Assembly: GCA_951828515.1 (NCBI GenBank) | Contig: OX639992.1 | Span: 4,566,217 to 4,630,216 of the forward strand | Length of the DNA: 64,000 bases | Origin: an uncultured Poribacteria bacterium | GTDB lineage: Bacteria; Poribacteria; WGA-4E; WGA-3G | Direction of reading: 5' to 3' | Shown here: in pieces, positions 43,957 through 52,651 of the stretch | Layout of the letters: each line of letters opens with the position of its first letter | How positions within the stretch are numbered: position 1 is the stretch's first letter | The notes under the pieces: model-generated | What the model was told of the DNA's origin: nothing | The model's database searches: none | The model's input: the letters and a program-made list of their open reading frames with translations, nothing else | Translations under genes and position numbers: made by a program

Positions 43957-44988
43957 TTAATGATCATGATGGTCGGATTTGTGGTAGTGTAACCGAAGCA
44001 AATCTACACCAAAATCGTCCGCAATGTGCCGCCACACGGAATGGATATGGTTGGCATTGTTCTGCGTGTTATCATATTCTACAAAGAAGAATGGACCGTG
44101 TAACCTATAGTAGTGTGGGGTCTTCGGTGTTTCTCCTCCTGCCCACGCGAAGTGAATATCGTTGACGCTCCCTTCGCGTAGTTTTCGGAGCTCGATTTGG
44201 GCGACTTCGTCGGGCAGTCGATCGATGTATTCATGAACGAGGTTCATCAAGAGTTCGCGCTGGGATGTTTCCATAGATTCTGCGGATAACCCTTCAACAG
44301 CCTCAAATTCAACCTTAGGTACATCGCGTGTCAAAATATCGGAGGGTGCATCCGCGTTGATGATTGTTTGACCTTTCTGCGTAGCATTCAGGCTTGCCAG
44401 GAGTTGGCGCGCCATATCTTCCTCGGCGGAAAGGACTCTTAATCCCTTCTTCTCACCTTGGGGCACCTCTGCTGGATTCGAGCCGAAGAAAGATGGATTC
44501 GGCGAAATGAGTTCGCGATTGACAACGGTAAAATTGAGGGAGACATGGTGTCCCTCCGCACGCCATCCCCATGCGCCATTACCGGTCGGATCGCCGAAAA
44601 CGGTGAAAAAATAGAGTCCAGGATCGCGCACCAATCGTGCTTCCCCAGCAGATTTTTCAATCTCACCAAGCGTTGTTTCCAAATTTATAATTGCGCGGGC
44701 TTTCTGATACCCCTTTGCACTCAAGCCGCTTTCCATGAGGCCGAATGCCGCTTCCTGCTGCTTTGTATTCAGTTCATTGAGAGAGACACCTTCCCGCTCC
44801 CACATTTCGATCGGAATGTAGTGCCATCGGAGTCGTTCATTTCCATCAAATGGAAGTGCCGCCTTTTGACGTAACGCGGGCGTTAATGTATCCAAAAAGT
44901 TCCCCGATGCTTGTGCCATCTGTTCCGCTGTCGCCGAAGCGGGAATAAACAAAGGCTTTTGTTCGGGATGGGTATGTGTATGTGCCAC
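43957..44988 (-). CDS. DUF3500 family protein
   Basis: A 343-aa member of DUF3500, a family without known function, common in planctomycete-like and proteobacterial heterotrophs. Matching regions are R-W-H-Y-I-P-I-E-M-W-E-R-E-G, Y-F-F-T-V-F-G-D-P-T-G-N-G-A-W-G-W-R, E-G-H-H-V-S-L-N-F-T, and the C-terminal F-F-V-E-Y-D-N-T-Q-N-N-A-N-H-I-H-S-V-W-R. The histidine-rich start (H-T-H-T-H) and end (H-Y-H-K-S-D-H-H-D-H) could bind metal. I place the start at the GTG at 44988: GGAGG sits 8 nt upstream, and the in-frame ATGs further up overlap that ribosome site. No export signal is seen. Confidence 0.85.
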   Translation of the reverse strand: MAHTHTHPEQKPLFIPASATAEQMAQASGNFLDTLTPALRQKAALPFDGNERLRWHYIPIEMWEREGVSLNELNTKQQEAAFGLMESGLSAKGYQKARAIINLETTLGEIEKSAGEARLVRDPGLYFFTVFGDPTGNGAWGWRAEGHHVSLNFTVVNRELISPNPSFFGSNPAEVPQGEKKGLRVLSAEEDMARQLLASLNATQKGQTIINADAPSDILTRDVPKVEFEAVEGLSAESMETSQRELLMNLVHEYIDRLPDEVAQIELRKLREGSVNDIHFAWAGGETPKTPHYYRLHGPFFFVEYDNTQNNANHIHSVWRHIADDFGVDLLRLHYHKSDHHDH

Positions 44989-45273
44989 AAAGAATACCTC
45001 CATTAGCATAGGATAGCGGTACTCAAACCGCTACCTACAAATCAATTTAATTCAGTTTGCCTCACGAAGATTTATTTTAAACTAACTACACATGCAAATC
45101 AAGTATTTTATATAGGACTTACGCACTTCCCTGGTAGGTGCGGTTTTGCGGCGTATTCGCCCAAATGCGATCTGCATTCCCAACCGCACCGAATGCGTCC
45201 AAATAAATGAAATTTACTGATTTTGCGTAAGTCCTGTTATAGTAAATATACAATGAAGTGGAATCAAAGATTC
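44989..45273. other. Spacer between DUF3500 gene and sigma operon
   Basis: Holds MITE copy 3 and AT-rich sequence; no coding frame. Confidence 0.5.
45111..45241. mobile_element. MITE-like element with TATAGGACTTACGCA ends, copy 3
   Basis: TATAGGACTTACGCA and TGCGTAAGTCC plus TTATA delimit 131 bp. The interior differs from copies 1 and 2 and has its own inverted arms (GGTGCGGTT ... AACCGCACC). The ends are thus conserved while the middle varies, as in MITE families mobilised in trans. Confidence 0.75.
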
Positions 45274-45302
45274 TTGACAATCGATCATAAATTTTGTAAA
45301 CT
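45274..45302 (+). promoter_or_regulatory. Predicted promoter of the ECF sigma operon
   Basis: TTGACA (45274-45279) and TAAACT (45297-45302), 17 nt apart, 116 nt before the sigma-factor start. ECF genes often also have an autoregulated promoter; I cannot identify one. Confidence 0.5.
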
Positions 45303-45417
45303 TATTTAAAGTGTCTCCGTTTAAGTAAACATTTAGCATACTATCGTTCACCGCTTGCTTCAGGTAGGACAAAATTTCCAACTGCTTTTTTCAGACCACT
45401 GGCAAAAGTCGGGAATC

Positions 45418-45999
45418 ATGGACAAATTGATTGATGATGAAATGTTAGTTGCTCAGTTTCAATCCGGTCGCCAAAATGCTTTTGATGAGTTGATGAAACG
45501 TTACAAAGCGAAGATTTTCGCGTACCTTCTGCGTTCCGTCAGAAATTATGAGGATGCCGAGGATATCACCATCGAAGTTTTTTTTAAGGCGTACCGCGCC
45601 CTCGAGAATTGGCAACCGAAAGCCAAATTTTCAACATGGCTCTACAAGATAGCGTCCAATCTCGCTATTGACTATCACCGTGCGAAAGTACGGCATCCTG
45701 TCTATGCCTTGGAGGACATGGAAATTCCTGAAGCGAACCTCGTTGCCACCGATCTTCACAGCGACCCCGTTCAGCAAGTAGAAGAGCAAGAACGCGGACG
45801 TATCATCCGTGAGGCGGTTGATCAGCTCTCTCCGAAACAGAAAGCAGTCTTTATGTTAAGTCGATATGAAGGCTTACAACTTAAAGAGGTCGCTGAAACG
45901 CTGGATATGGCGGAAGGGACCGTGAAAATTCACCTGCACCGCGCGGTAAAACGTCTACAAACGTTGTTACGACCCCTCTGGGAAAACAATGAACTCTAA
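45418..45999 (+). CDS. ECF-type RNA polymerase sigma factor
   Basis: A 193-aa sigma-70 family factor of the RpoE-like ECF class. Region 2 (about 15-85) contains A-F-D-E-L-M-K-R-Y, the Y-E-D-A-E-D-I-T-I-E-V-F-F-K-A-Y core-binding/-10 segment, and F-S-T-W-L-Y-K-I-A-S-N-L-A-I-D. Region 4 (about 135-185) contains L-S-P-K-Q-K-A-V-F-M-L-S-R-Y-E-G, then a helix-turn-helix ending G-T-V-K-I-H-L-H-R-A. The start is the ATG at 45418 with GGGA upstream; a longer TTG-initiated frame lacks sigma sequence. The next gene, 20 nt away, encodes its anti-sigma partner. The inducing signal is unknown. Confidence 0.94.
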   Translation: MDKLIDDEMLVAQFQSGRQNAFDELMKRYKAKIFAYLLRSVRNYEDAEDITIEVFFKAYRALENWQPKAKFSTWLYKIASNLAIDYHRAKVRHPVYALEDMEIPEANLVATDLHSDPVQQVEEQERGRIIREAVDQLSPKQKAVFMLSRYEGLQLKEVAETLDMAEGTVKIHLHRAVKRLQTLLRPLWENNEL

Positions 46000-46019
46000 A
46001 GAAAGGAGAATAATTTATC

Positions 46020-46628
46020 ATGCCTAAATGTATCAAGTCCGAAGGGCAAGCGATTGATTATGCTTCCAAACTTCTGTCGCCAGAAGAAGAGGACCCCTTT
46101 GAAGAACACCTTAAGAACTGTCCAGACTGTACCGAAGCAGTCCAATCTTTTAACACTGTCCTACAGTTGACAGACAAGGCACAAGCAGAATTGCGCGTGC
46201 CTGAACTCGCTTTACAAGGCATTGAAATGAATGTGTACAAACGTCTCGCTGCGGCACAAGAGCAAACGCTGCTTTCGCGGGTCCGTACGTACCTTGCTAA
46301 CTTTGGGTCTCTCTTCCGGTGGCAAAGAACCGCTGCCGCGAGTACCATTGCTATCGCTTTAATCACGATCACACTCCTATGGGGAGAGTTATTTGCACCA
46401 GAACCCGAGATGATATTGCCTGACACGCAATCCGCTGTCGCCCGGATCGAACAATATCGTCAGCAACACATCCAGCGAAATTTGGAGGAAGCATTCATCA
46501 CACACCATCTCCGAAATGATGCATGGGAAACAGAAAGCCGTCTCCATCGAATGAAGGAGCACGCACACGGGACCAATTGGACGAAGGTTGCGGACGAGCA
46601 TCTTCAAAACCTTCACTCTGGGCATTAA
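46020..46628 (+). CDS. Zinc-binding anti-sigma factor, single-pass membrane protein
   Basis: A 202-aa anti-sigma factor of the ZAS type. The N-terminal cytoplasmic domain carries H-L-K-N-C-P-D-C (about 30-37), the HxxxCxxC zinc motif that clamps the sigma factor. One transmembrane helix lies at about 103-122 (A-S-T-I-A-I-A-L-I-T-I-T-L-L-W). The ~80-residue extracytoplasmic part is helical and rich in Q, H and R, with no sensor domain I recognise. GAAAGGAG precedes the ATG. Coupled to the ECF gene, it should hold the sigma inactive until a periplasmic signal releases it, by proteolysis or by redox loss of zinc. Confidence 0.88.
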   Translation: MPKCIKSEGQAIDYASKLLSPEEEDPFEEHLKNCPDCTEAVQSFNTVLQLTDKAQAELRVPELALQGIEMNVYKRLAAAQEQTLLSRVRTYLANFGSLFRWQRTAAASTIAIALITITLLWGELFAPEPEMILPDTQSAVARIEQYRQQHIQRNLEEAFITHHLRNDAWETESRLHRMKEHAHGTNWTKVADEHLQNLHSGH

Positions 46629-46662
46629 ACACGCCACAGCGAAATATCGAGAGCATTTTTAA

Positions 46663-48771
46663 ATGATTAACACCTCGGCACCGCTCCTTTTTAACGATTC
46701 GCAAAGCGTTAAATCCAGCAATTGGATCCATACCCGGAGGCCACTGATTAAAAAACGTGGAAGCAGCTTCCTTGCTCCAGCGGAGCAACATGTTTATAGA
46801 GGACTCTCATACATGCTGCTGATTTTTCTCCTCTGCCCGTTTGCTTCTGCTCACTTTGAAGAGATGCACGTCTTAATTCAGGCAGGACGCTACACGGAAG
46901 CCAATAATAAACTGGAGACACTTGCGGAATCTGCCAAAGACATTGCGGTGAAGAGTTGGTGCTACTACCAGATTGGCGAGATCCATTATAACTATACGCA
47001 TCAGTACACCAGAGCGATTGAGGCTTACGATAAAATCCTAAAACTTGAAAAAATGGGACTTGCCGCTGAGGAGATCTTTCTCGCCATCATTAAAAAGGGT
47101 GATATCTATAGCCGCATGGGCAATTACCAAGATGCTATTGAAACTTATGATAGATTGATTAAACTCGCTCCCACCTCACATTTCGTGCATAAAACTGGTT
47201 TGCAGAAGATTCGGGATATTAACAGTGCACTCTCTGACCTAAGGGAACAGCAGCGTATTGCGATCCAGTATAAAGGGACACCCCTTGCCGCCATCGCTCA
47301 ATTTCAGATGGCTGAACTCTATCGGAATCACTCCCAACTCAACCAGCCTGAAAAGGCAATTGAAAAATATGAGTCGCTTCTGGAAGCACATCCTGATGCG
47401 ATTATGGCACCAGAAGCGAGATGGCGCATCGCACATTTACGGCATACCGTTCTGAACCAATCGGCTTTAGCAATGGCAACGTACAGAAAAGTCATTGAAG
47501 ATTACTCAACGAGCAATTTCGCTGCGGAGGCACTCTTTCAAATGGCAAATATCCATCGCACAGCCGAGAAGTATTCATTAGCAATCCCGATTTTTGAGAA
47601 ACTGAAACAGAGATACCCGAACTTCTGGAACATGCACGCCGTTCTCTATTGGACAGGGGTCTGCTACGAACAAATCTTGAACTATCCGAAAGCGATCGAG
47701 GCTTTTGAAACGTTTATTCATGCTTACCTACCGCAACTCGATCCGGGATATTTAGGACAGATCTCAATGCATGATAAAAGCGTGCCAGAGGTGAAAGCAC
47801 AGATTGGTAGGAAAATTAAGGAACTCGCAGAGCAGATGTCGGAAGTGGAATTAGAACGGTTGAACAAAGCAAGCGCAGACCAAGATTTTTCTGAAGCCTT
47901 AAGTATTGCCCGTCATCTCATTGCCACGGCACCGCATACCTTTCAAGCAGAGCAGGCAGCGGAACTACTTCCCACACTTCAACAACTTACAGCTATCGAA
48001 AACCTGCGCGAGAAACTTCAAGACATAAGCTTGGCACCTATAGAGGCAGCACGCGCTCGGTTGCAAATCGGGACCATCTACGAGCGGAAACCGTTACAGG
48101 ACTATCCAAAGGCAGTTGAGGCATACCAAGAGGTAGCGAAACACCACGAGGCTTCGACACATTCTGCCGAAGCACTCTACCGCAGCGGACTCATCTATGC
48201 TGAACAACTTTCCACGCCTGACGAAGCAATTCAGGCACACAAAAAGGTGATCGAAACGCATCCGAACACCCTGCAAGCAATGATGGCAAATTTTCAGTTA
48301 GGCGAACTCTACAGAGAACTGCACCGTTACAACGAGGCACTGCAAGCCTACGAAACGACGATCGGATACCCAGAACGGGACCGGTACCTCGCGGGCGGAT
48401 ATAAGGACAGTTTCGCCGATAGGGCACAGTTTCGGATTGGACGCGTTCATTACGATGACAGACGTTACAACGAGGCGCGTTTCGCTTTTGAGGAGTTCAT
48501 TCAAAGTCGGATACAGTCCCCACGTCTGGCTGCTGCTTACGTCTACCTCGCCGCCATCTGTGAAAATCAGGGTGAAAACGCACAGGCAGCCTATTTTTAC
48601 AAAAGAGCGGAAAGTCTACTCACGGACAATACTATGCAAATGACGATGCTCATCGAAGAAGCGAGTACCCTCGGAAATCTACCGGTTTCCACTGATTCAG
48701 ATGCAGTTATGCGGTTCATCACAGAAAACCGTAGACGTCTTGGAGCATCGAAAACAGGATCCAATCAATAA
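46663..48771 (+). CDS. Exported TPR-repeat protein of the ECF sigma operon
   Basis: A 702-aa protein of tetratricopeptide repeats (about 60-660), with many A-I-E-A-Y-D-K-I-L, A-L-Y-R-S-G-L-I-Y-A and A-L-Q-A-Y-E-T-T-I type helices; several resemble the TolA-binding/outer-membrane-assembly TPR class. A hydrophobic segment at residues 50-65 (M-L-L-I-F-L-L-C-P-F-A-S-A-H) looks like a signal peptide, so the functional start may be the ATG at 46813, which has AGAGGA 10 nt upstream. The 50-residue extension from 46663 is low in family likeness. It lies 34 nt after the anti-sigma gene and is probably transcribed with it. It could be the sensor or the effector of this envelope response (inference). 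Confidence 0.82.
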   Translation: MINTSAPLLFNDSQSVKSSNWIHTRRPLIKKRGSSFLAPAEQHVYRGLSYMLLIFLLCPFASAHFEEMHVLIQAGRYTEANNKLETLAESAKDIAVKSWCYYQIGEIHYNYTHQYTRAIEAYDKILKLEKMGLAAEEIFLAIIKKGDIYSRMGNYQDAIETYDRLIKLAPTSHFVHKTGLQKIRDINSALSDLREQQRIAIQYKGTPLAAIAQFQMAELYRNHSQLNQPEKAIEKYESLLEAHPDAIMAPEARWRIAHLRHTVLNQSALAMATYRKVIEDYSTSNFAAEALFQMANIHRTAEKYSLAIPIFEKLKQRYPNFWNMHAVLYWTGVCYEQILNYPKAIEAFETFIHAYLPQLDPGYLGQISMHDKSVPEVKAQIGRKIKELAEQMSEVELERLNKASADQDFSEALSIARHLIATAPHTFQAEQAAELLPTLQQLTAIENLREKLQDISLAPIEAARARLQIGTIYERKPLQDYPKAVEAYQEVAKHHEASTHSAEALYRSGLIYAEQLSTPDEAIQAHKKVIETHPNTLQAMMANFQLGELYRELHRYNEALQAYETTIGYPERDRYLAGGYKDSFADRAQFRIGRVHYDDRRYNEARFAFEEFIQSRIQSPRLAAAYVYLAAICENQGENAQAAYFYKRAESLLTDNTMQMTMLIEEASTLGNLPVSTDSDAVMRFITENRRRLGASKTGSNQ

Positions 48772-48814
48772 TAACAGCCAGCCATCGGTCGTCAGTGGTC
48801 AGCTCTACCCACTA

Positions 48815-50182
48815 TCAATTCCTTAACGTCGGATGTAACTCTACAGGATAAAGCTCTGTTTCTGCCAAACTTTTATGCGAATCTGGCAATCTTTTGAGTT
48901 CTGCGGCTGTCTGTGTCTGGATGTCATGCAGGTCCGGAACATTATATACCAACTCCCCATCTTGAATAATCGGAATTAGAAGAGGCTGTCCCTCGGAGAT
49001 CGGTTCATCCCAGAGTGTCACGCAGTCTTTGACATAGTTTCCATTAGCATCAGTGACACGATAGATCTGCTTTTTGCCTGGGACGGTTGCTTTAGAGGGT
49101 TCATCCAGTGATTGTTTTCCAACAGGTTTGCCATCGCTCTCGACTAACTTGTAGACACCACCGAGGGCGGACGTAGAGCCTTTACCCGTGAGCGAATTGT
49201 AGTTCGCTCCTGTAGCGAGTCGTGTGCCTACGCCGAAACTATCAATCGGCGCGCCGTTTTTGAGCAGCATATCTATCCGGAATTCATCAAGTTCATGACT
49301 CGCTATAATTTGGACATAATCAAGTCCTTCGGCATCAAGGATACGGCGGACAGCCTTGCTGAGGGATAAGAGGTCGCCGCTGTCCAATCTGACTGCGCGT
49401 AGTCGCGCACCGCTCGCCGCCATCTCCTTTGCGACAATGCAAGCGTTTTTCGTCCCCTGAAGCGTATCATAAGTATCAATTAGGAGGGTTGTGTTGTTTG
49501 GAAAGGTGGTAGCATAATCGCGGAAGGCTTCTAACTCAGTAGGGCGTTCAGAGATGAACTTGTGCGCCATCGTGCCAACGTAAGGTATATCGAAATAGTG
49601 GCCAGCAAGTACTAGCGACGTCCCACTTGCACCACCAATAAAGGAGGCGCGAGCAGCGAGAATTCCAGCATCTCTGCCGTGTGCTCGCCTCGCACCGAAG
49701 TCGAATACAGGTCTGCCCCGTGCAGCTTCTACAATCCGAGAGGCTTTCGTGGCAATCAGGGTCTGAAAGTTCATGACACAGAGCAGATAGGTCTCAAAAA
49801 GCTGTACATCTCTGGAGCGACCTGTGACATTGATAATCGGTTCATCGGGAAAAACAAGCGTGCCTTCGGGGACTGCGAAAATAGAACCATCAAAGTGGAA
49901 ATCCTTAAGAGAATCAAGGTAGTCATGGCTCAAGTCGCCCTGTTGTGTCAACCAGTCAAGCACAGCATCGGTGAAGCGTAAATTTAAAACGTAATGGATA
50001 ACCTGTTCCAATCCAGCCGCTATGAGATACTCACCTTGCGGGACTTCGCGGACGTAATAGTTCGCTGTAATAACTGTATCGCTCTGGACATTGAAATCTG
50101 CTTGCCCCATCGTAAGTTGATAGTAATCAACGAAGAGTGCCATATTATCTTCCAAGAGTAGCGCAGATTTAGGTGAATTCAT
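48815..50182 (-). CDS. pncB: Nicotinate phosphoribosyltransferase
   Basis: First enzyme of NAD salvage from nicotinate (nicotinate + PRPP + ATP to NaMN). The 455-aa sequence shows D-Y-Y-Q-L-T-M-G at the N terminus, then F-G-A-R-R-A-H-G-R-D-A-G with the histidine that is phosphorylated in the family. It continues with F-I-G-G-A-S-G-T-S, V-R-L-D-S-G-D-L, and D-S-F-G-V-G-T-R-L-A-T-G. I choose the ATG at 50182 with AGGA 9 nt upstream. The frame stays open to 50272, but the extra 30 residues (including N-L-P-V-F-Q-S-F) are a translation of the dispersed TTCCAATCTTCC repeat. The TPR/FG-GAP lipoprotein gene lies upstream on the same strand. Confidence 0.93.
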   Translation of the reverse strand: MNSPKSALLLEDNMALFVDYYQLTMGQADFNVQSDTVITANYYVREVPQGEYLIAAGLEQVIHYVLNLRFTDAVLDWLTQQGDLSHDYLDSLKDFHFDGSIFAVPEGTLVFPDEPIINVTGRSRDVQLFETYLLCVMNFQTLIATKASRIVEAARGRPVFDFGARRAHGRDAGILAARASFIGGASGTSLVLAGHYFDIPYVGTMAHKFISERPTELEAFRDYATTFPNNTTLLIDTYDTLQGTKNACIVAKEMAASGARLRAVRLDSGDLLSLSKAVRRILDAEGLDYVQIIASHELDEFRIDMLLKNGAPIDSFGVGTRLATGANYNSLTGKGSTSALGGVYKLVESDGKPVGKQSLDEPSKATVPGKKQIYRVTDANGNYVKDCVTLWDEPISEGQPLLIPIIQDGELVYNVPDLHDIQTQTAAELKRLPDSHKSLAETELYPVELHPTLRN

Positions 50183-50284
50183 AGACTTTTTCCTGACAAA
50201 AGATTGGAAGACGGGAAGATTGGGCACCCATCCATCCTTCCATCCCAACATCTTCCACCCTTCTGGTTTCACCGCAAGGAAAGT
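50183..50284. repeat. TTGGAAGACGGGAAGATTGG word and CACCGCAAGGAAAG leader word
   Basis: Spacer made of the GGAAGACxGGAAGATTGG-type repeat, also present inside two coding regions, followed by ACCGCAAGGAAAGTTTAAAA. The latter is the RBS-like word, here reading away from pncB and not preceding any gene. Confidence 0.55.
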
Positions 50285-52651
50285 TTAAAAGCCCTCAGTG
50301 ACAACGAGCTTCTGGTTGACAGACAAGTTCCGACGCATATCCACCTGACCAGAGGGCCAGACGATTTCAAGGGTATCAACTTTCGTGTGTGTCCCAAGCC
50401 CTATTTCAAGCGATAGGCTATTGGTCGAGCCAAATCCACATCCACCGCTGACTTCTCGGTAAATCACGTCACCCCCCATGCGCAGAGTGACTTTAGCACC
50501 AATACCGTCCCGATTGCTTCTGACCCCAACCAGTTTTAGGGTGAGCCAATTGTTTCCAGTCCCACCGTTGCGATAGAAAAGATTGTGCCACTGGTCGCCA
50601 ATAAACGCACCACCCACAGGGACATAGACATCAACATCGCCATCATCATCAACATCACCGAAAGTTACGCCGTGTCCTTTTCCGATGTTTCCTAAACCCA
50701 GAGCAGCCGTCGCATCTGTAAAAGTACCGTCACCGTTGTTGCGGAAGAGGGCATCGCGTTCGAGTCGTCCCATCTGTGGCGCACCAGTGGCAAGATAGAT
50801 GTCGAGGTAACCGTCGCTATTGATGTCCCCGAAGTTTGCCCCCATCGCGCCATAAGCGTGGTAGAGTCCCGATTCACGGGTAACATCTGTAAAAGTGCCA
50901 TCACCATTGTTGCGGTAAAGCACCTGTCTATCACCGTCATGCGGCGCAGTCCCTGTGATTTGACCCGCAATGAAGGCTTGAAAAGAGCCTGAGTTTGAGA
51001 TGAAGATATCCAGATCTGCATCGTTGTCCACATCCAAAAAGAAAGTAACAAAGGCATCCGTAACGGGAAGATTCATACCCGTTGACGAGGTGACATCCGT
51101 AAAGGTGCCGTCGCCGTTATTGCGGTAAAGTACGTTGGATTGCCCGAAGTTGACAACGTGTAAGTCGATATGTCCATCCTTATCGTAATCCCCCCAAGCG
51201 GTTCCGAGAGAGTTACCGGTATCGGCAACACCAGCGGCCTCTGCTGTATTCGTGAAAGTGCCATCCCCATTGTTATGATATAAGACATTCGCCGCACCAT
51301 CGCCGATGACGCCGTCCGCAATATAGAGATCAAGGTAGCCATCATTATCATAATCCGCCCAAGCGGCACAGAAACTACTCTGTGGGTCCGAGACACCCGC
51401 AGTGTGTGTGACATCGGTGAACGTCCCATCGCCGTTGTTGTGATACAGCGTGTTTTCCGATGCACCCGACCAACCCCCACGTGTAATGTAGAGATCCAAA
51501 TAGCCATCGTTATCGTAATCGGCGAAAAGTGAACCCCATCCGCCTCTCGGATCAGCAACACCAGCGGCCTCTGCTGTATTCGTGAAAGTGCCATCGCCGT
51601 TATTACGGAAAAGCGCGTGTGGTTGATACGTCCCGACAGCAACGATATCCAGATCTCCGTCATTGTCATAGTCCCCCCACGCGCTGCCGCGCCCACCATC
51701 GACTTTGTCCATTCTTAAGTCCGGTGCAATGTCGGTGAATTGGCTTTTGGATGGAAGATTGGAAGACTGGAAGACTGGGCTTCCACCTTTCCTTCCTGCT
51801 TCCACCCTTCCCTCCTGCTTCCATTCCCTTTGGATTTTAAATTCCTCTGGCAAGTCTTCTGGATAGCCGCCCAGTTGACTATACGCCGTCCACAAGTTCC
51901 ATAAGGTTTCGGGATCACGAGGTTTGAGACGGAGTGATTCTTTGAAATTCTCAATAGCTTTTTCAGGCGCGCCGTGTCGGAGATGATAGACACCAAGATA
52001 GTAGTATGCACCCGAATGACGGCGGTAATTTTGGATGATATTTTCAAACCGTTCAGCGGCTTTGTCTGCTTCACCGAGTCGGAATTCGGCTAAACCGAGT
52101 TGGAGCATCGCCTCCAGATTGTTCGGTTCGAGTTCCAGCACCTTTTCAAACTGTCTTTTAGATGCAGAAAGATCCGGGACAAGCATCTGTTGTGGCGCGC
52201 CTAAGAAGTAACCGAGCCTGATGCGCGCCTCGGTATCGTCAGGATTCACCTCCAACGCATTCGTGAGCGCGGTCGTAGAATCAGAAAAGCGTTGTTGATA
52301 ACTGAAAACCTGTGCTAACGTTAGGTAGGCTCTGGAGAGTTTATCTTTCGCTTCGGGGACCTGCTTAATCAATTCTATCAGTGTTTGCAACGTCTCTTCG
52401 GCGCGAGAAAATTTTTGTTGTCTAATATAAGTCCGTGCGAGCAACATGCGTGTATCGTGGGCATTGGCATCGATCTGCAGGCACGCCTGAAACGCTTTTT
52501 CCGCCTCAGCGAAGTTATTTAGGTCCAGCGCGTCTATACCTTTTTGATAATGCGCCGTAAATTGAGGATTTACTTCACGCTGCGGTGCATCCGTATTGTT
52601 GCAGCCGATACTGATGAGGAAGATAAGGAAAATAGAAAAAGTCGCTCGCAT
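50285..52651 (-). CDS. TPR + FG-GAP/ASPIC-UnbV lipoprotein (CRTAC1-like)
   Basis: A 788-aa lipoprotein: lipobox L-I-S-I-G-C17 after a short signal. TPRs span about 30-270 (for example A-E-K-A-F-Q-A-C-L, G-A-Y-Y-Y-L-G-V-Y). A linker of ~25 residues (G-R-V-E-A-G-R-K-G-G, S-P-V-F-Q-S-S-N-L-P) translates a spacer repeat. FG-GAP calcium loops D-Y-D-N-D-G-D-L-D-I run from about 320 to 690, and the C-terminal ASPIC/UnbV domain contains N-W-L-T-L-K-L-V-G-V and N-R-D-G-I-G-A-K-V. Two blades contain an almost identical ~45-nt DNA segment (near 51225 and 51558), indicating recent internal duplication. It is probably surface-bound in the outer membrane; the biochemical role is unknown. Confidence 0.87.
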   Translation of the reverse strand: MRATFSIFLIFLISIGCNNTDAPQREVNPQFTAHYQKGIDALDLNNFAEAEKAFQACLQIDANAHDTRMLLARTYIRQQKFSRAEETLQTLIELIKQVPEAKDKLSRAYLTLAQVFSYQQRFSDSTTALTNALEVNPDDTEARIRLGYFLGAPQQMLVPDLSASKRQFEKVLELEPNNLEAMLQLGLAEFRLGEADKAAERFENIIQNYRRHSGAYYYLGVYHLRHGAPEKAIENFKESLRLKPRDPETLWNLWTAYSQLGGYPEDLPEEFKIQREWKQEGRVEAGRKGGSPVFQSSNLPSKSQFTDIAPDLRMDKVDGGRGSAWGDYDNDGDLDIVAVGTYQPHALFRNNGDGTFTNTAEAAGVADPRGGWGSLFADYDNDGYLDLYITRGGWSGASENTLYHNNGDGTFTDVTHTAGVSDPQSSFCAAWADYDNDGYLDLYIADGVIGDGAANVLYHNNGDGTFTNTAEAAGVADTGNSLGTAWGDYDKDGHIDLHVVNFGQSNVLYRNNGDGTFTDVTSSTGMNLPVTDAFVTFFLDVDNDADLDIFISNSGSFQAFIAGQITGTAPHDGDRQVLYRNNGDGTFTDVTRESGLYHAYGAMGANFGDINSDGYLDIYLATGAPQMGRLERDALFRNNGDGTFTDATAALGLGNIGKGHGVTFGDVDDDGDVDVYVPVGGAFIGDQWHNLFYRNGGTGNNWLTLKLVGVRSNRDGIGAKVTLRMGGDVIYREVSGGCGFGSTNSLSLEIGLGTHTKVDTLEIVWPSGQVDMRRNLSVNQKLVVTEGF

